Source of the DNA: Ceriagrion tenellum
Taxonomy: Eukaryota > Arthropoda > Insecta > Odonata > Coenagrionidae
DNA: 64,000 nt
Reading direction: 5' to 3'
NCBI GenBank assembly: GCA_963169105.1
Contig: OY720636.1
Span: 138,871,747 to 138,935,746, forward strand
Positions 36,410 to 48,409 of this stretch are shown here, piece by piece. A program made the translations under genes and the position numbers. Within the stretch, counting starts at the first letter, position 1. Each line of letters opens with the position of its first letter. The notes beneath the pieces were generated by a model that worked only from the letters and a program-made list of their open reading frames with translations, had not been told where the DNA came from and did not search any database.

Positions 36410-36830
36410 ACTCCCCGAGCTCAACTACAGCCTTCATTTGTTTTCCCCATCTTATCTCTCTTCTGTTTCCGCCTCCTCCTCCCCGCCTTCCTCGTTGGCG
36501 GACTCATTTTAGTCCCAAAACCCATCACTCACCCACGACCTCATAACCCCGAACCCTCCCTCCTCATCCCATACCGTACCCCCTCTACTTATGTGCGTGT
36601 GCGTCTATATCTCGTCTCCTCCCACTTTCTTTTCTCTCTCTCTCCCTCATTTGCCCTAATACTTCTTTCAACCCACTCGTTCCCTTGCTGTCCTACTCAG
36701 CCAGATTCTCATCCGTACTATTTGTCCATCCTCCTCTCCCTCGCCCAAAGCCATCAACATCGTTTATCAACCCCTTCATCAAACTGCTCGCAGTATGAAT
36801 CACTCGTTCTCTCCAATGAATTATTCGATT
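36410..36830. other. pyrimidine-rich island
   Basis: C/T-rich plus strand. Frame 36,383-36,928 (181 codons) gives an S/P/L/F/H-rich text typical of pyrimidine-rich DNA and no domain. Confidence 0.5.
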
Positions 36831-36834
36831 TTTG

Positions 36835-38640
36835 GATAATTGTTGTACTCCCGTGTCTTTCAGACAAAACGACTCTCTTGAGACCGTGCCCAGACATTTA
36901 CTTCAAACCGCTTGACTTAATTTGCTAATTTCCTTAAAAGTGGACGAAAAACTGTCGTCTACATAAAGTGCATCCTGAAGGAGGGGAAGACTCATCAGAT
37001 TGGGATAGGCTGAGGGGTGTGCAGTGTATGACTGGCAACGCCGCCAATTTAACTGATTTGACTTAAGAGGACGAGAAATTGTCAGCCACAGAACAAATCT
37101 GCCTAAAATACGCTCATAATATTGGTGAACTAACGGATAAATTCACATACTTAATCAATAAAACTTAGCGTCAAAGAAAGATTTCAAATTCATGTGAAAA
37201 AGTAGATTTGGCATTTGAAGTTGGTGACAAAGATTTACGGCGTAGGGAACCCACTATCATCAAACGCGGAGAATGTTTGATCTCCCGTGTGGAGCTATTT
37301 TGAAGGCAGTAAGCCATTTATCTGAAAGAAAAACGTTTAGGCAACTTCCACAAACTTGGCTTTCACTATAACTGCAGAAAGAACAAATGGATCTCTTAAA
37401 TCCGCAATGATAATTCATCCATAAAATGAAAACTCATCTTTACGCTCAAATTATCAAAATTTCCTTAAAAAAAGTGATAAAGATTGCTTTCCGTATGTGG
37501 CTACATAATTTTTTCCGTACATTAAATTTTTCATTTTGCAACAGAACGAAGACCCTCATAGCTGGCCAAAAATTTAACTTTAAGGCATTGCTTTTGAAGT
37601 ACTGTTAAAATAGAATCTTATGAATTATGATATAGTTTGTTTGGTATAAAAATGATTTAATAAAATACATAATATCGGTCCATTCAATATTACGTTAATA
37701 ATATTTTCTTGTCAAAGTCAAATGCTAAAATTTACAAGAATTTCTTTAGCTGTAGAAAAATCTAAATTCAGACAATTGATCACCATTTCCAATATTAAAT
37801 ATTTATGTACTCTTCGCAGAGGGAAAATTATGTTAAGTTTAGTGAAACCATTTAACTAATCTATTTTTAATAAGCGGAATAAACGATTGATTCGGTTTTC
37901 CGAAAATTCTTTCTTCTTACTAACCGTCAATGAAACCGAAAGAACTGGTCCAGACACTGATGCAGGATTTGCCAACCAAAGGTACTGCGAGTGTGAGATA
38001 CAATTTATTTTTTTATCCCATTGGGGATAATTTTTTTATAGGGTTCATGCATCGTTTAATTTTCTGTGACATTTTTCCTTTTTTATGTATTCGCATTTTA
38101 TTTTTAAAAATGCTAAACATTGATATGCAATTATATTACGATTCAACTTAAACTAATTACTTAAATAAGTTATTGTTTTATAACTTTAAGGGGTTCGAGA
38201 TGTGGGTCTTAGAACATGAGAACTAATTAGAATTTTTAAGGATTTAGGGGTATAAACAATGCTGCAAACAGCTGCACTGATTCGCTTTGGCATATCTTCT
38301 TTAGCCGTTCTCCTTTCATCTCAAAATTTCATTTACCTGCATGCCTTCAACGCTCTGGGCCTCCCATCTTCTCACCCACCATCCCAGGCCCTTTCGAGGA
38401 CAGGAACAGCGGTGTGGGTATGTGAAGTCCAATATATCTAAATCTAAGATAATCACGCAGTACACAGAAATGCAGCCAATCAGTAAACACGTCCAATACC
38501 GTCTGAAAATGGAATCAGGTGACCGATTCGTCCATAGTAGTGCCGTCTCTTCGCATCATGCGATAGTTGAAAAATTGCATATATTTCTTTATAATCTAAA
38601 TCAGTATACTTCAGCTGCTCTATTATCTTGGACGGACCAC
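36835..38640. other. no gene seen
   Basis: AT-rich background with no repeat structure or exon that I can support. Confidence 0.45.
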
Positions 38641-38644
38641 AGGT

Positions 38645-39250
38645 GGACTGGATCATATAAACGTGATGGAAATTCCGCGAGCCACGTAGGAAGAGAGATC
38701 GGCAGTCAGATACTGAAATGTCAGCGCAGTTCCTCCATCACTGGCGCCGAAAGACCACGCCTTCCTAGAAAAAGTACCGTTCGCGCGTCGGCCTCAACGG
38801 ACGTCATCAGCTCTTTCTTTTTCGATCTTGCAGTCCAGTTCTTTCGCAGTGTGGCCCTCAAAATGGTCCACCGCCATCTCTTCCTATTCTACTCCCCGTC
38901 ATCTTGGTCCTCCGCACAACCCACTCTGCCCTGCAATTCCACCCGCACAATCAATCAGGGAATGCGTGAGAGGAGAGGGCATCACATGAAAGGAGTAGAG
39001 GGGAGGGAGGGGGGAAGACGACGGTGCTGCCGCGTGGCGCTGACGGGCGACGATATCTCGCGGGGCCGAATTGTCCGAATCCATCAAAAAAAGGCCGTGG
39101 GAGATGAGAGAGAGAGAGGGAATGTATTTGCGAGGTGAAGGTCTCCCTCGAACTTCCTCCTCTTTTTTTCTCCTCTTCGTTCCAGCCTCCCGTCTCCTAC
39201 TCATTCGGCGGACGTTTTCTCTGTTGAGGTCACGCCTGGATTCCATTCTG
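38645..39250. other. CpG-containing island with purine-rich core
   Basis: A mixed CpG-rich segment (38,690-38,800) is followed by pyrimidine-rich DNA (38,870-38,950), a purine-rich core (38,960-39,040), and a C/T-rich end (39,140-39,220). The plus frame 38,341-39,138 (265 codons) is the second longest in the window. It begins in ordinary DNA and shows no domain. An unrecognised gene cannot be excluded, but overlapping frames on both strands argue against it. Confidence 0.4.
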
Positions 39251-39254
39251 ACGT

Positions 39255-40590
39255 TATCTGGGGAGAAAGTGACGAATATGAAGTACTGCTCTCGCAAATG
39301 TTCCTGGTACTACGCAGTGGACGTCTTTCGGACATGGGCAATTGAACTTTGGGATTGGATTATAAAAACATTTGGAGGGCATCGTCGGGGAGAGACTCGT
39401 AGATACTAAAAACTAGTCCTAGACTTTTATCCTTGAGCTACTCGCATGTGTGTGTGAGTTCCAAAGCTAACATGTTACCAAATTTACTATGATGACTGCT
39501 TAGGAGAATAATACCCTTTACTTTTATTAACAATTTGGCATTTTCATTAATTGAATTTAATTTTCAATTTCTTGCATCTTGAATGAACTTTTTCAGTCCT
39601 ACAAAACGGGGTGGAAAAGCTATTCAGTGCGGAGGTCTTCTAATCACTGTCTTCTAAACTCAACAGCTTCGAGAAACGGAATGAGTCACGGATACCTTTC
39701 ACCTCGGTTTGACTCGTCTCACTTTGAGAATTTAAAATGGGGTTTCTATAACAGTCAATGGTGATGAGTGATTTTAACCACTTGGAATAGCATTTTACGT
39801 TTCTTTATGAGGTGCAATAGCTTGGTTCATCTGCCTCACTCTCTTCTTATTTCTCCCTCTCATTGTCTACCTCTCTTTCCTCCGTCATTTCTCTTTACCC
39901 CTTCCTTTCTGCCTCTTTCCTTGCCGCGGTCTGTGCTAAAAACTTTTGCGACTGCTAATCATAAGTCTTCCACTGCGATAAATCAGACGAACAGATAACT
40001 CATCAAACGCAGTTGTTGAATATGTTCATATTGATATTATAATGTAATTCCTCTAATTTATTTCTCTCAAAAATTTTCAATTTATTTTGAAAGACGCGAA
40101 AAAGAAGTTACTTTTGTGATGCACGTCTTAATCTAAAAACCTTTGTGTAAGTTTGCTTCTATAGACGCGGATTGATGTAAATACGAGAATATCATTCAAA
40201 ACCTAGCAGAAGGAAGAAGATGGTTAGACTCTTCAACGCTCGGTTTCATTGAGATGGGTTTTTACTTGTAGGTATTATCTATCAATTTATTTAACTTTAT
40301 AAAAGGAACCAATGCTAAAAAAGGGAGACAAATTCCTAGGGGAAGAATCGTTTATAAATTATGAAGAGAAGATGAAAGTATTTGAGTGTTCGAAATGCTG
40401 GAATTAATGCATTATCTAAGTCTAACATTGTTGCCCAAATTCTTGGCATGTCAAAGAAAGCCTTTTTTGTACAAGATCGTTTTAAATTCGAAGAATTTAA
40501 TGACCTGTGAGAGTTTCTCTCCAAGTATTTACAGTTTTTTACATTATTATATCCAAGTTTTAAAATACTGTAGTAAAATAAATTCCCCTT
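39255..40590. other. no gene seen; short pyrimidine tract
   Basis: AT-rich, with a C/T tract at about 39,825-39,930. No RNA gene or exon. Confidence 0.45.
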
Positions 40591-40593
40591 TTT

Positions 40594-41210
40594 TTGGTGA
40601 TTTTAGCCGATCATCAAAAGATTGCGTGCGTTTTCAGATGCGTTAGAAAAGCAGTGCGGGAAATACAGTGGAAGGTAAAAAATAAGAAGGAAAATTTGAT
40701 CAGATTATCTAGGAGACACGAAGCAAAGCAGCTCAACTTGAGATTGTATGGAGAGCGCAAGCTGGAACCAGTGGAGTAGTTTAATTACCTAGGCAGTGCA
40801 CAAGAAGTAAATAGGTACTGTGTCAAAGACGTGGGAGGTGATTAGTGCTAGCAAAGGAAGCGTTCAGTAGTGAAATGGAGCTGATGGCGGGGACTTAGGA
40901 CAAAGATATACGCTGAAGATATAAGAGAAGAGGCTGGTAAAGAGCTTGATACAGGTTGTAGTGTTGTATGGAGCAGAAACGTGAAATCTGAGGAATGAGG
41001 ATAAGAAGATACTGCAGGATTTGAGATCTGGGTGTGGAGAAGGATGAATAAGATACGGAGGACGGAAAGGCAAACAAACGTGGAGGTGCATTTTATGGCG
41101 GTTAAGGAGAGGAAACTACGATAGAGATTGGAACGGCCCGAGGTAGATGGCTGGAGAGGGTAATGAGGGGCAAAGTAAGGGTCAGAGGTAAAGTAGGGGT
41201 AAATCAGTAA
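40594..41210 (+). mobile_element. LINE relic, reverse transcriptase palm to C-terminal part
   Basis: Starts at VILADHQKIA (motif C, usually FADDQ; the second Asp has become His). It continues with LIRLSRRHEAKQLNLRLYGE, KLEPVE, a stop and FNYLGS up to 40,798 (standard connection KTKVMxxSR... LExVxxFxYLGS). VVVLYGAET is at 40,956-40,982 and NEDKK follows. After a frameshift, FEIWVWRRMNKI and TERQTNVEV lie at 41,021-41,085. Order and spacing are those of an arthropod endonuclease/RT LINE. Several stops and at least one frameshift make it dead. The upstream RT fingers and the endonuclease are absent. Confidence 0.85.
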
Positions 41211-41214
41211 TCGT

Positions 41215-42005
41215 TCCATTGCAGATTTCTTTGAAGCAAGTGTTCCTCCATTCTCCAGTTTTTTTAAGTTGGATTTTCTCATAACAACAGCTTCACCCTA
41301 ATTCCAGCAGGTGTCTTTAGACCGATCTTCGATCTGACAATGCCCGTTGGAATGTTGACAAAACTGTTATATGGGACAAACCAACCAGGGATTAGAGAAA
41401 TAACTTATTGATTTTTCAATTTTACTTTTATCTCGATGCTTAATTGATGGACCAATATATTCTATGATACGGTGTGACCTAGGATACGTAGAGGATATTG
41501 TACGAAGGGTCTCATTTATTTTGTCATTCTTAATTTAAGAGAAATGACCTCCATTGCTTTTGAAATCGATGGTTCGTAAGGCAGTTAGCTTAACCTTGTC
41601 ATCATCATCATTGAGTGTTAAATCCAAAGATTGGTTTCCTCCAGTCCTCCACCCATCCCTATCTAATTTTTACTTTGCTATTGCCCTATGCTTTACCTTG
41701 AAAAAAATTTTATTTTACGTATTGCGTTGAATTTCCACATTAAACTAGTTAATTTCTTTATGAGTTGAGCAAGGCCCCAAGATATTCCCTCTTTTCCTTC
41801 CTTTCACTATTACTTTTTTGTAATGTTTGTATTTGTAATTTTGCATTGTATTGAATTATTTCTCCATCTTGCAATTTTAAACAGAAACTTATAATTTTTT
41901 AAGGTTTTTAAAGGCTTATTCACATTGAATTAAAAACAAGTTATTGACTTTGTTTCTGCGTATGCAGCAGGATTCTGGTCGGAGTGAAAGTACAGTTTTT
42001 GGGAC
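41215..42005. other. no gene seen; possible retroelement end
   Basis: AT-rich. At 41,598-41,611 a short (ATC)n run is followed by aaagattggtttcctcca and gtcctccacccatccc, text that I associate with ends of arthropod retroelements. This may be the far 3' remainder of the LINE relic just upstream. Confidence 0.3.
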
Positions 42006-42009
42006 ATTT

Positions 42010-42360
42010 GAACACGAGTTTATAGCAGAGAAGGTTACTTCTGCGATCCAGAGAAGCGGTGAACCAGCTGTGACGACATCATGTTGCTTCCGTTTATTTC
42101 AAAAGGGCCAAGGAGGCGAAGAAAGTATAAGATTGGGTGCGAGGTCACGGCATCCGCCGCTCCCCTCGGCTTAAGGCACGCCGATCTGGCGGAGGGATAG
42201 GGAATCAGTGGCGGGAGGCGAAGGCGGGATAATGTGTCGGGAAGAGAGAATGGGAGCCTTGAGAGCTTTGCGATTGAGAGGGCCTTTTGAGTCTTTAGAC
42301 TACGTTAGGCCCTGTGTCTCCTATAGCGCCTTCCGGAAAAGAAAGGGAAACGAAATCATT
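42010..42360. other. GC-richer patch, purine-leaning
   Basis: Moderately GC-rich with CpG at 42,145-42,250 and a purine-rich run at 42,185-42,290. Plus frames 41,944-42,174 and 42,208-42,468 cover it without a recognisable domain. Confidence 0.35.
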
Positions 42361-42364
42361 CTAT

Positions 42365-44035
42365 CTCTCAATGTGGAAAGATACATGGCATACCATGCTT
42401 CGGACAAGCTTGGTGTCATCTGCGGAACAAGGTGCTCCTACTATTGTGGAAACGAAAGATCTTCATAAAATAATTGATGATCTTTGGATTCAGAATGCCC
42501 GGTCCCTTCCTTTAGTTAGACGTCCCGCTAGCAATTCAATGGCGATATGGTGGCTCCTTGAATTAACATTTGATAAAACCACAGCGTAATCTAAATGTAG
42601 TATTCTGCATGTGCTTTATACTTGTATTTGTATTGTTTTCGCTTTTCCTTCCTCCGATCAACAACTATAGTTAGTGAGCAATGAAGTGTACTTTCTATGG
42701 AAAATTATAATCATTTTACATAGTCTCAACTTTCTAACGGCAATGGGCTTATTATTTTGATCACGGGTGCATTTAATTGATAAAAATAAATTTTTATAAT
42801 GTTTGTTGAAATGGGTCGAGCTAAAGAAAATTGAATAAAATTGACGGCTTTCAGTACTCAAGCAAAAAATATATTCCGGAAATAAGGGATAACTCTCTGA
42901 GCATTGATTGAGTTCCTGTCCAAACTCTTTTAGTCCGAAAGTACATACATTAGTAAATCGATTGTAAACGAATGCCCCCATTTATTCGAATAAATAATAC
43001 ATGCGAGGGCCTCGTTGTTTATCAGCTGCTCACGACAAAATTTGTTTCTGAGTCAAAACAAAAGACTAACGTGTCAAACTAGAAAACAATTGTAATTTTA
43101 AAATGGCTTTATTTTTGTTGTTAAAATTTATATATTTAAAATTTAAACAATTTCAATAAAATTTAGTTTATTTATAAAGCTAATAACTTGCTGTTGCTGT
43201 ACATTCTTTTGTAAACAAAATAAGACATAGACCTGTTGTCTAGCTATTTTCGTTTAGGAGATATTGCATAAAGAAACATGGTCTAATTGTAAGCGCAATA
43301 TGGTCGAAACTTTGATCGCCTCTAGATCGGTCAAAAATATTTTTTCCAAAATCGCTTCTACACTTTTTCATATAATGCCAGATGAAACCCACGCAAATAT
43401 TTTAGTTCGAATAGGAGACACCAAGGGTCAACTCACTGTTGATCTGACATGGAATGACCCAACTGAAATTGGAAAGTATTTCTCGTTTAAAGCCCAGAAT
43501 AGAAAATGGAGCATTCATCTCTCGCGCCACCGTGAGCTCTCTTCTGCCAGAATGTTCGCGTTTTTGAAGTCCTTAATTTTTCTTCATACAATGGGGAATC
43601 ATTCTTAATTTCAATTATGGAATGGATCTCTAACTGGGGATATAAACAACAGTTATCTTTTCATTTCCAGGTCTCAGTTTTGAAGTTTAAACCGAGATTA
43701 GTTTAAGCAGTTTGATTTAACGCAACGCAAAAATACGAATTTTTTTTGCGTGCGGCATGAAAAAAGCAGACAATTACGGGTATCTGGGGAAATTGGAGAA
43801 TCTCCGGTGAGGAAAAGTTTCCATCAACAAAAAATGCTTTAATAATAAAATAATTCTCTTTCTCCTCAAAGCTCGCCCCTACTCACCTTTCTTTCACTTG
43901 TAAAAAAATAATACTCCCATAAATATTTCCAAAAGTTACATTCCATCATAAAAGGTGGAAGGCGGAGGGCATGAAAAAAATGTATATGTGCCGAAAAACT
44001 CAAATCCATTGCAGGAGCCAATAATTTCGCCGCAA
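42365..44035. other. no gene seen
   Basis: AT-rich. The plus frame 43,264-43,608 (114 codons) reads fairly protein-like (for example ETHANILVRIGDTKGQLTVD and NRKWSIHLSRH) and has no strong skew. I recognise no family, and it has no partner exon that I can see. It could be a decayed transposon or an orphan exon. Confidence 0.3.
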
Positions 44036-44039
44036 CCTG

Positions 44040-44500
44040 CAGATGGTGCCATAATTTGGCTACCTCATCCTCTGTCTCGATCCCTCTACCCCTCCCTATG
44101 CGTCTTACCCCAATCCTTTCCCCCAACTCTTGTCCCCTCACCCCACTGGTGCCTTTCCTTTCAGCCCCATCAATCCACTATTCCTTCTCCTCCAGTCCCA
44201 TCCTCTCCTCCTCGTCCCACCATTCCGCACGGAGGTCTGAGGAATGGCCGGGCGAGTACCCAAGGGGGGAGAGCGAGGGGGGATCTAGTGGGAGGGTCCG
44301 GGTAAGGTGAGACGGAAGGTGGGAGGCTGTTACGTACGTCGGATGAGGGAAAAGGTTGAGTGTGGATGGATAACGGTGGTAGAGGCGTTCCGGCCCACCG
44401 CGGGTCGGCCCACGGGAGAGTGACGGCTTCAGTCCGAGGAATGGAAAAGGGTGAGGGCGAAAAGGGATAGGCAGGAGGGTGTATATATCCGAGTCTAGAG
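44040..44500. other. skew-switching island (Y to R)
   Basis: The plus strand is pyrimidine-rich at 44,065-44,230 and purine-rich with CpG at 44,230-44,500. Three long frames overlap (43,955-44,305 and 44,056-44,310 plus; 44,178-44,507 minus), consistent with skewed composition. Confidence 0.5.
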
Positions 44501-44509
44501 GGGTCATCT

Positions 44510-47505
44510 ATGTTGACATCTACAAAGTACCGTGCAACTCACCACCTGAGTGACTGTGTGGCACGAGACGGTTTACGCCCGGCGTGCAATCCTCATCCCA
44601 GTAATGTTGAATGTCAATATTAGAAATTGTAGTTCATGAGTCGGTAACTCGAATCACTTCTATTGGTTTATTAACATTTTTGTCGCAGTTATTTATGTAC
44701 TATCTCATATTCCTCCGTTTTGATTATCAAAATATTTATAGGTCAATTGTCATAGAGATCTTTGTTTACTGATTACATGTTAAAATAGGAAAAAAAGCAT
44801 AGTTACCGAGGGAGACATTGGAGTGGGATATTTGTAATCCATTTATTCTGATTTGAGAGAAAAATTAATAAATAAAAAATACTTGTCACAAAGTAATTAT
44901 TTGGTGCCAGTGATAGATAGATTGAACCGTTTGCTGGGCTACGTCAGTGCAAGGTAAAAGACGTAAAAAGATGTGTCCGATTTAATAGGTATTTTAGTGT
45001 TCAAGAGAAAAATGCAATGCTAGGCAACGAAACGTGAGAGGTATATAAGATGGCTCATGCTTACATGCAATGTAGAGGCTAAGTTACTGATTAAAAAGGA
45101 ATTCTTATTCTTGCTAAGTTATGTTTCTGTGATGAGAGGAAGACCATTTTTATGATCTCCGCCTTGATTTTGCTGCCGTGTGAGGTTTAAGTTTATGTGC
45201 CTATAGTTCATTTGGAGGAATCGCTTGAAATGATTGGGATAGCTCAAAATGTGTATATATATATAATGCAAATGCCTATAAAGTCTAAATAAAAGCCGTG
45301 AACCAGTCGACGAAAAAAGAACAGTTAAGGGAAAAAGGGAAATCTTGAAGAGCCTTAGCGAAAAAGTTCCGACTACAATCTGGCTCGTCATTGGGTTAGA
45401 ATTGGACACACATTGAATGACCGTCCGCCAAATTTAAGCGGATGTACTCTCCTAATACCTATTTATCTGCAGGGAACTGTTTTCATGAAAGCCTTCCATC
45501 ACGCATGTACATACCATTACCTTTTTCCATGGAATTCCCCGAATTGACGGAAGAAACTAAGTTCTCTGAAAGAAACGGAAAAAATGTGACGAGAAAGTAA
45601 TTAACGAATGGCAGCATTGACCAGATGGAAGGAGTGAGTCACCAAAAAACGTATTCTCGAAATGTTGCTTGACCTCCTTGTGCAAGGACATACATGCTCA
45701 AGTTAAGGTAAAACCCTTATTTCGAGGAGTACGGCACCTTTGCTGAACAAGGAGAGTGCCTGTGTCCAGGAAACTTCTAATTTCGTCATTATTTAAAAAT
45801 GGAAGCTCTGTCTAATTGTCTCAGCTCGACTCGTGTCCTTGTTCAATAGCCATCGTTGATGAAAACCGCTAAAAAGTAGGTTAAGTTCTAAGGACATGGT
45901 ACACCCTCTGTCCGGCGTTTTTTTTCGAGCTATATGAAGCTATCCAAGCTATGTGAGCTGTTAGCTACGGCTCTTGGTATTCGAAAATTTACTCATTTGC
46001 CTTGTCTCGTGAGAGTGAGGTAGGAATTCAGTACACCATGAAAAAAATTGGAAACAATTATGCAAATAAATTCACAGATATCAAAGCAGTAAAATTTATA
46101 CTTTCTAATATAAAATTTTTATAGGTTTAAGCGGCATGTAGTAATTACATAGTCATCACCGAAAGTATTTGAGATAAAATTAAAATAAGGTCAGGGTGCT
46201 ATTTACTCATCCAAACTCTTTTCCTCGAATTGACTAAAACTTTCATCCCTGATTTGTAATTATTGCTGACAATAATTCTTGTCTTTAATGTTGTATAGTA
46301 GTTCAAAATTAATTGAATATTAATGGAACATATGTTCTGGTAACTAGTCTTTAAAAATTGCTACTCCACAAAGTAGTGAGTATTTATAGAATATTCTACA
46401 CCATCATTGGTAATTAGTTGGCTAATGAACGTTGTTTGAATAAATTTAAATGTACAAAGTCAAAATTTTATTGAAAATAAGCGTTGACTAGTAATAAGAA
46501 AATTCCGTGGCACCTATGTATTAATTATCCGTGATAAACAGCGGCAGTCCATATTTTATTTGCATAGAGGATAGCAGAGGTTCGCAAAGTAATGCGATAT
46601 GAGTTTGAACTTGGAGAGGAACTACAAAAGGTTCGAAGATGAGGCTCAAACGCACATAAAGTTTTCCCCTGCAAATGCTCTAAGAAGCTGTGTTTCCAGC
46701 AGCAATAACGTTAAGATGAATTAAGCATTTTTGTCATCAATTTGCTAAAAAAAATGTTTTCCCTCATTTTCTTAATTTCATGCTATACAGATTTCTTATT
46801 AAGAATTTTCTCAATTACCAATGCTTAAAGAGAATACAATCTGCCAAATAATTTCTCAAATCAGTCGTTAATCCCTTTAAAGTTATCCCATCCAATATAT
46901 CGATAGTTGTTATAAAATATACGTTTATCATTTCATTTTTGAATGACGTACCCCATTATAATAGAATGAAATAGTGAAAATGTCAATGACATTACAAGAA
47001 GTTGAAATATATTATCACAAAATTAGAATAAGAAAAAAATAATATAGTACTTTCATTTTTCATCAAAAATCGTCGTATAGCTATATCGCCTACTCGTCAG
47101 TAAAATAGAATAGATTTAAGAACTTCCTTTTACCAATATTACTGCTGATCAGAATTTGGTAGTGCGTTTATATAAACTTCATTTGGAAAAATAATTTTGT
47201 CTCAATGAAGACAAACCTTGAATATTGCCAATCGTTCCTATTTGTACGGAAATGTAAGTTTCATAATTGTAAGCCATAAGTGGATAAACACAGCAATGTA
47301 ATATTTTAATTATGCCCCCGAGAATAGTTTTTCTGAGAGTTGGCAAATCAGGAAATATATGTCTTACGTACACATTCTTAATAATAATTATGATACATTT
47401 TAACCCTGAAAAAGTAGCAAATTTTCTAGTGAAAATTTTGTCTCGAGTGAAAACAGCTTAGGGAGAAATTGCCTCTGGTAAACAGCCCAGTAAATATTGC
47501 TAGTA
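44510..47505. other. no gene seen
   Basis: AT-rich background about 3 kb long. A 96-codon minus frame at 45,119-45,409 has no domain, and a short TA run lies inside it near 45,254-45,265. Confidence 0.45.
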
Positions 47506-47509
47506 TCCA

Positions 47510-47875
47510 CATTTGTCTAAGTGATGGAGAGGGTTATGGGTGGGAGGTTGAAGAAGAGAGAGGAGCGCCGAGGGTAGATGGTGGAAGAGGGATGAGAAAT
47601 GAAACCCTGTGAGGTGTGAGCGTCGGTCTCGGCAGCGGTGATTTTTCCCATACATATTTCGCTCCTGGCGGACACGTTCTGTCTACCAGCCACTTTGAAC
47701 GACCAATTCTTTTTCTCCGCCTCAACCCTCCCTCCTTCAGCTGTCCGCTCCAACTCCCGACACTTTTCTTCTTTTCACCTATACATCGAAAAAACCGCGC
47801 CCCGATAATCGTTCTTCCTCCATCCTCATCATTCATTCCACGCACTCACACCTGCAACTTCGCCTAAGTATCCAG
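47510..47875. other. skew-switching island (R to Y)
   Basis: The plus strand is purine-rich at 47,520-47,615 and pyrimidine-rich at 47,690-47,860. Overlapping minus frames (47,517-47,753 and 47,534-47,845) and a plus frame reflect composition. Confidence 0.5.
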
Positions 47876-47879
47876 AACG

Positions 47880-48405
47880 ACGCTATTTTGCCTCAATGTA
47901 ATGCCCTACATATCCGTCCCTCAAATTTATTTCACGTTTTCTTGGCAGTTTTCTTTTTCTTACCTCGCCAGCCTTTTCGTTTATTTTTAACGGCCTGTTC
48001 CTTTTTTAGTTGCGGCAATAACTATCAATCTTCGGACACTTTTTCTTGCTATCCTTTTTAACTAAGCACTTACACGATATTCCCCATTAACATCCACTCT
48101 GATTTTCAACGCGACATCCTCATCATTTTCATTATTGATTTAGATTCCTTTCAGAAGAACCCTCGTCTATGATGCTTTCACTTTTAGACAGGCAGTTTTT
48201 TATCGGTAAGATTTGCCTTAGCTACCACCTCATACCATATCTGAATGGGAGAATAAGGCTTAACGTATATCCCAGTATGCTCTCCGGAGGTGTGGTGATG
48301 TTCAGAAGGCTTCTCTGTGGGAGGCTGGATCATTTGACTTTATTGCCTCTATGAGAACGGTAAGAGGACAAGCTTTCGCTGTTACCATGTCTAAAGAAGT
48401 CTTCA
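47880..48405. other. no gene seen
   Basis: AT-rich; may include the unrecognisable 3' part of the minus-strand LINE relic that starts upstream of it. Confidence 0.35.
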
Positions 48406-48409
48406 CTTA

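Noticed and set aside
38341..39138. 265-codon plus-strand open frame
   Set aside because: No recognisable family. It overlaps a long minus frame (38,899-39,297), and the C-terminal part is R/G/E-rich from local purine skew. Left as unassigned.
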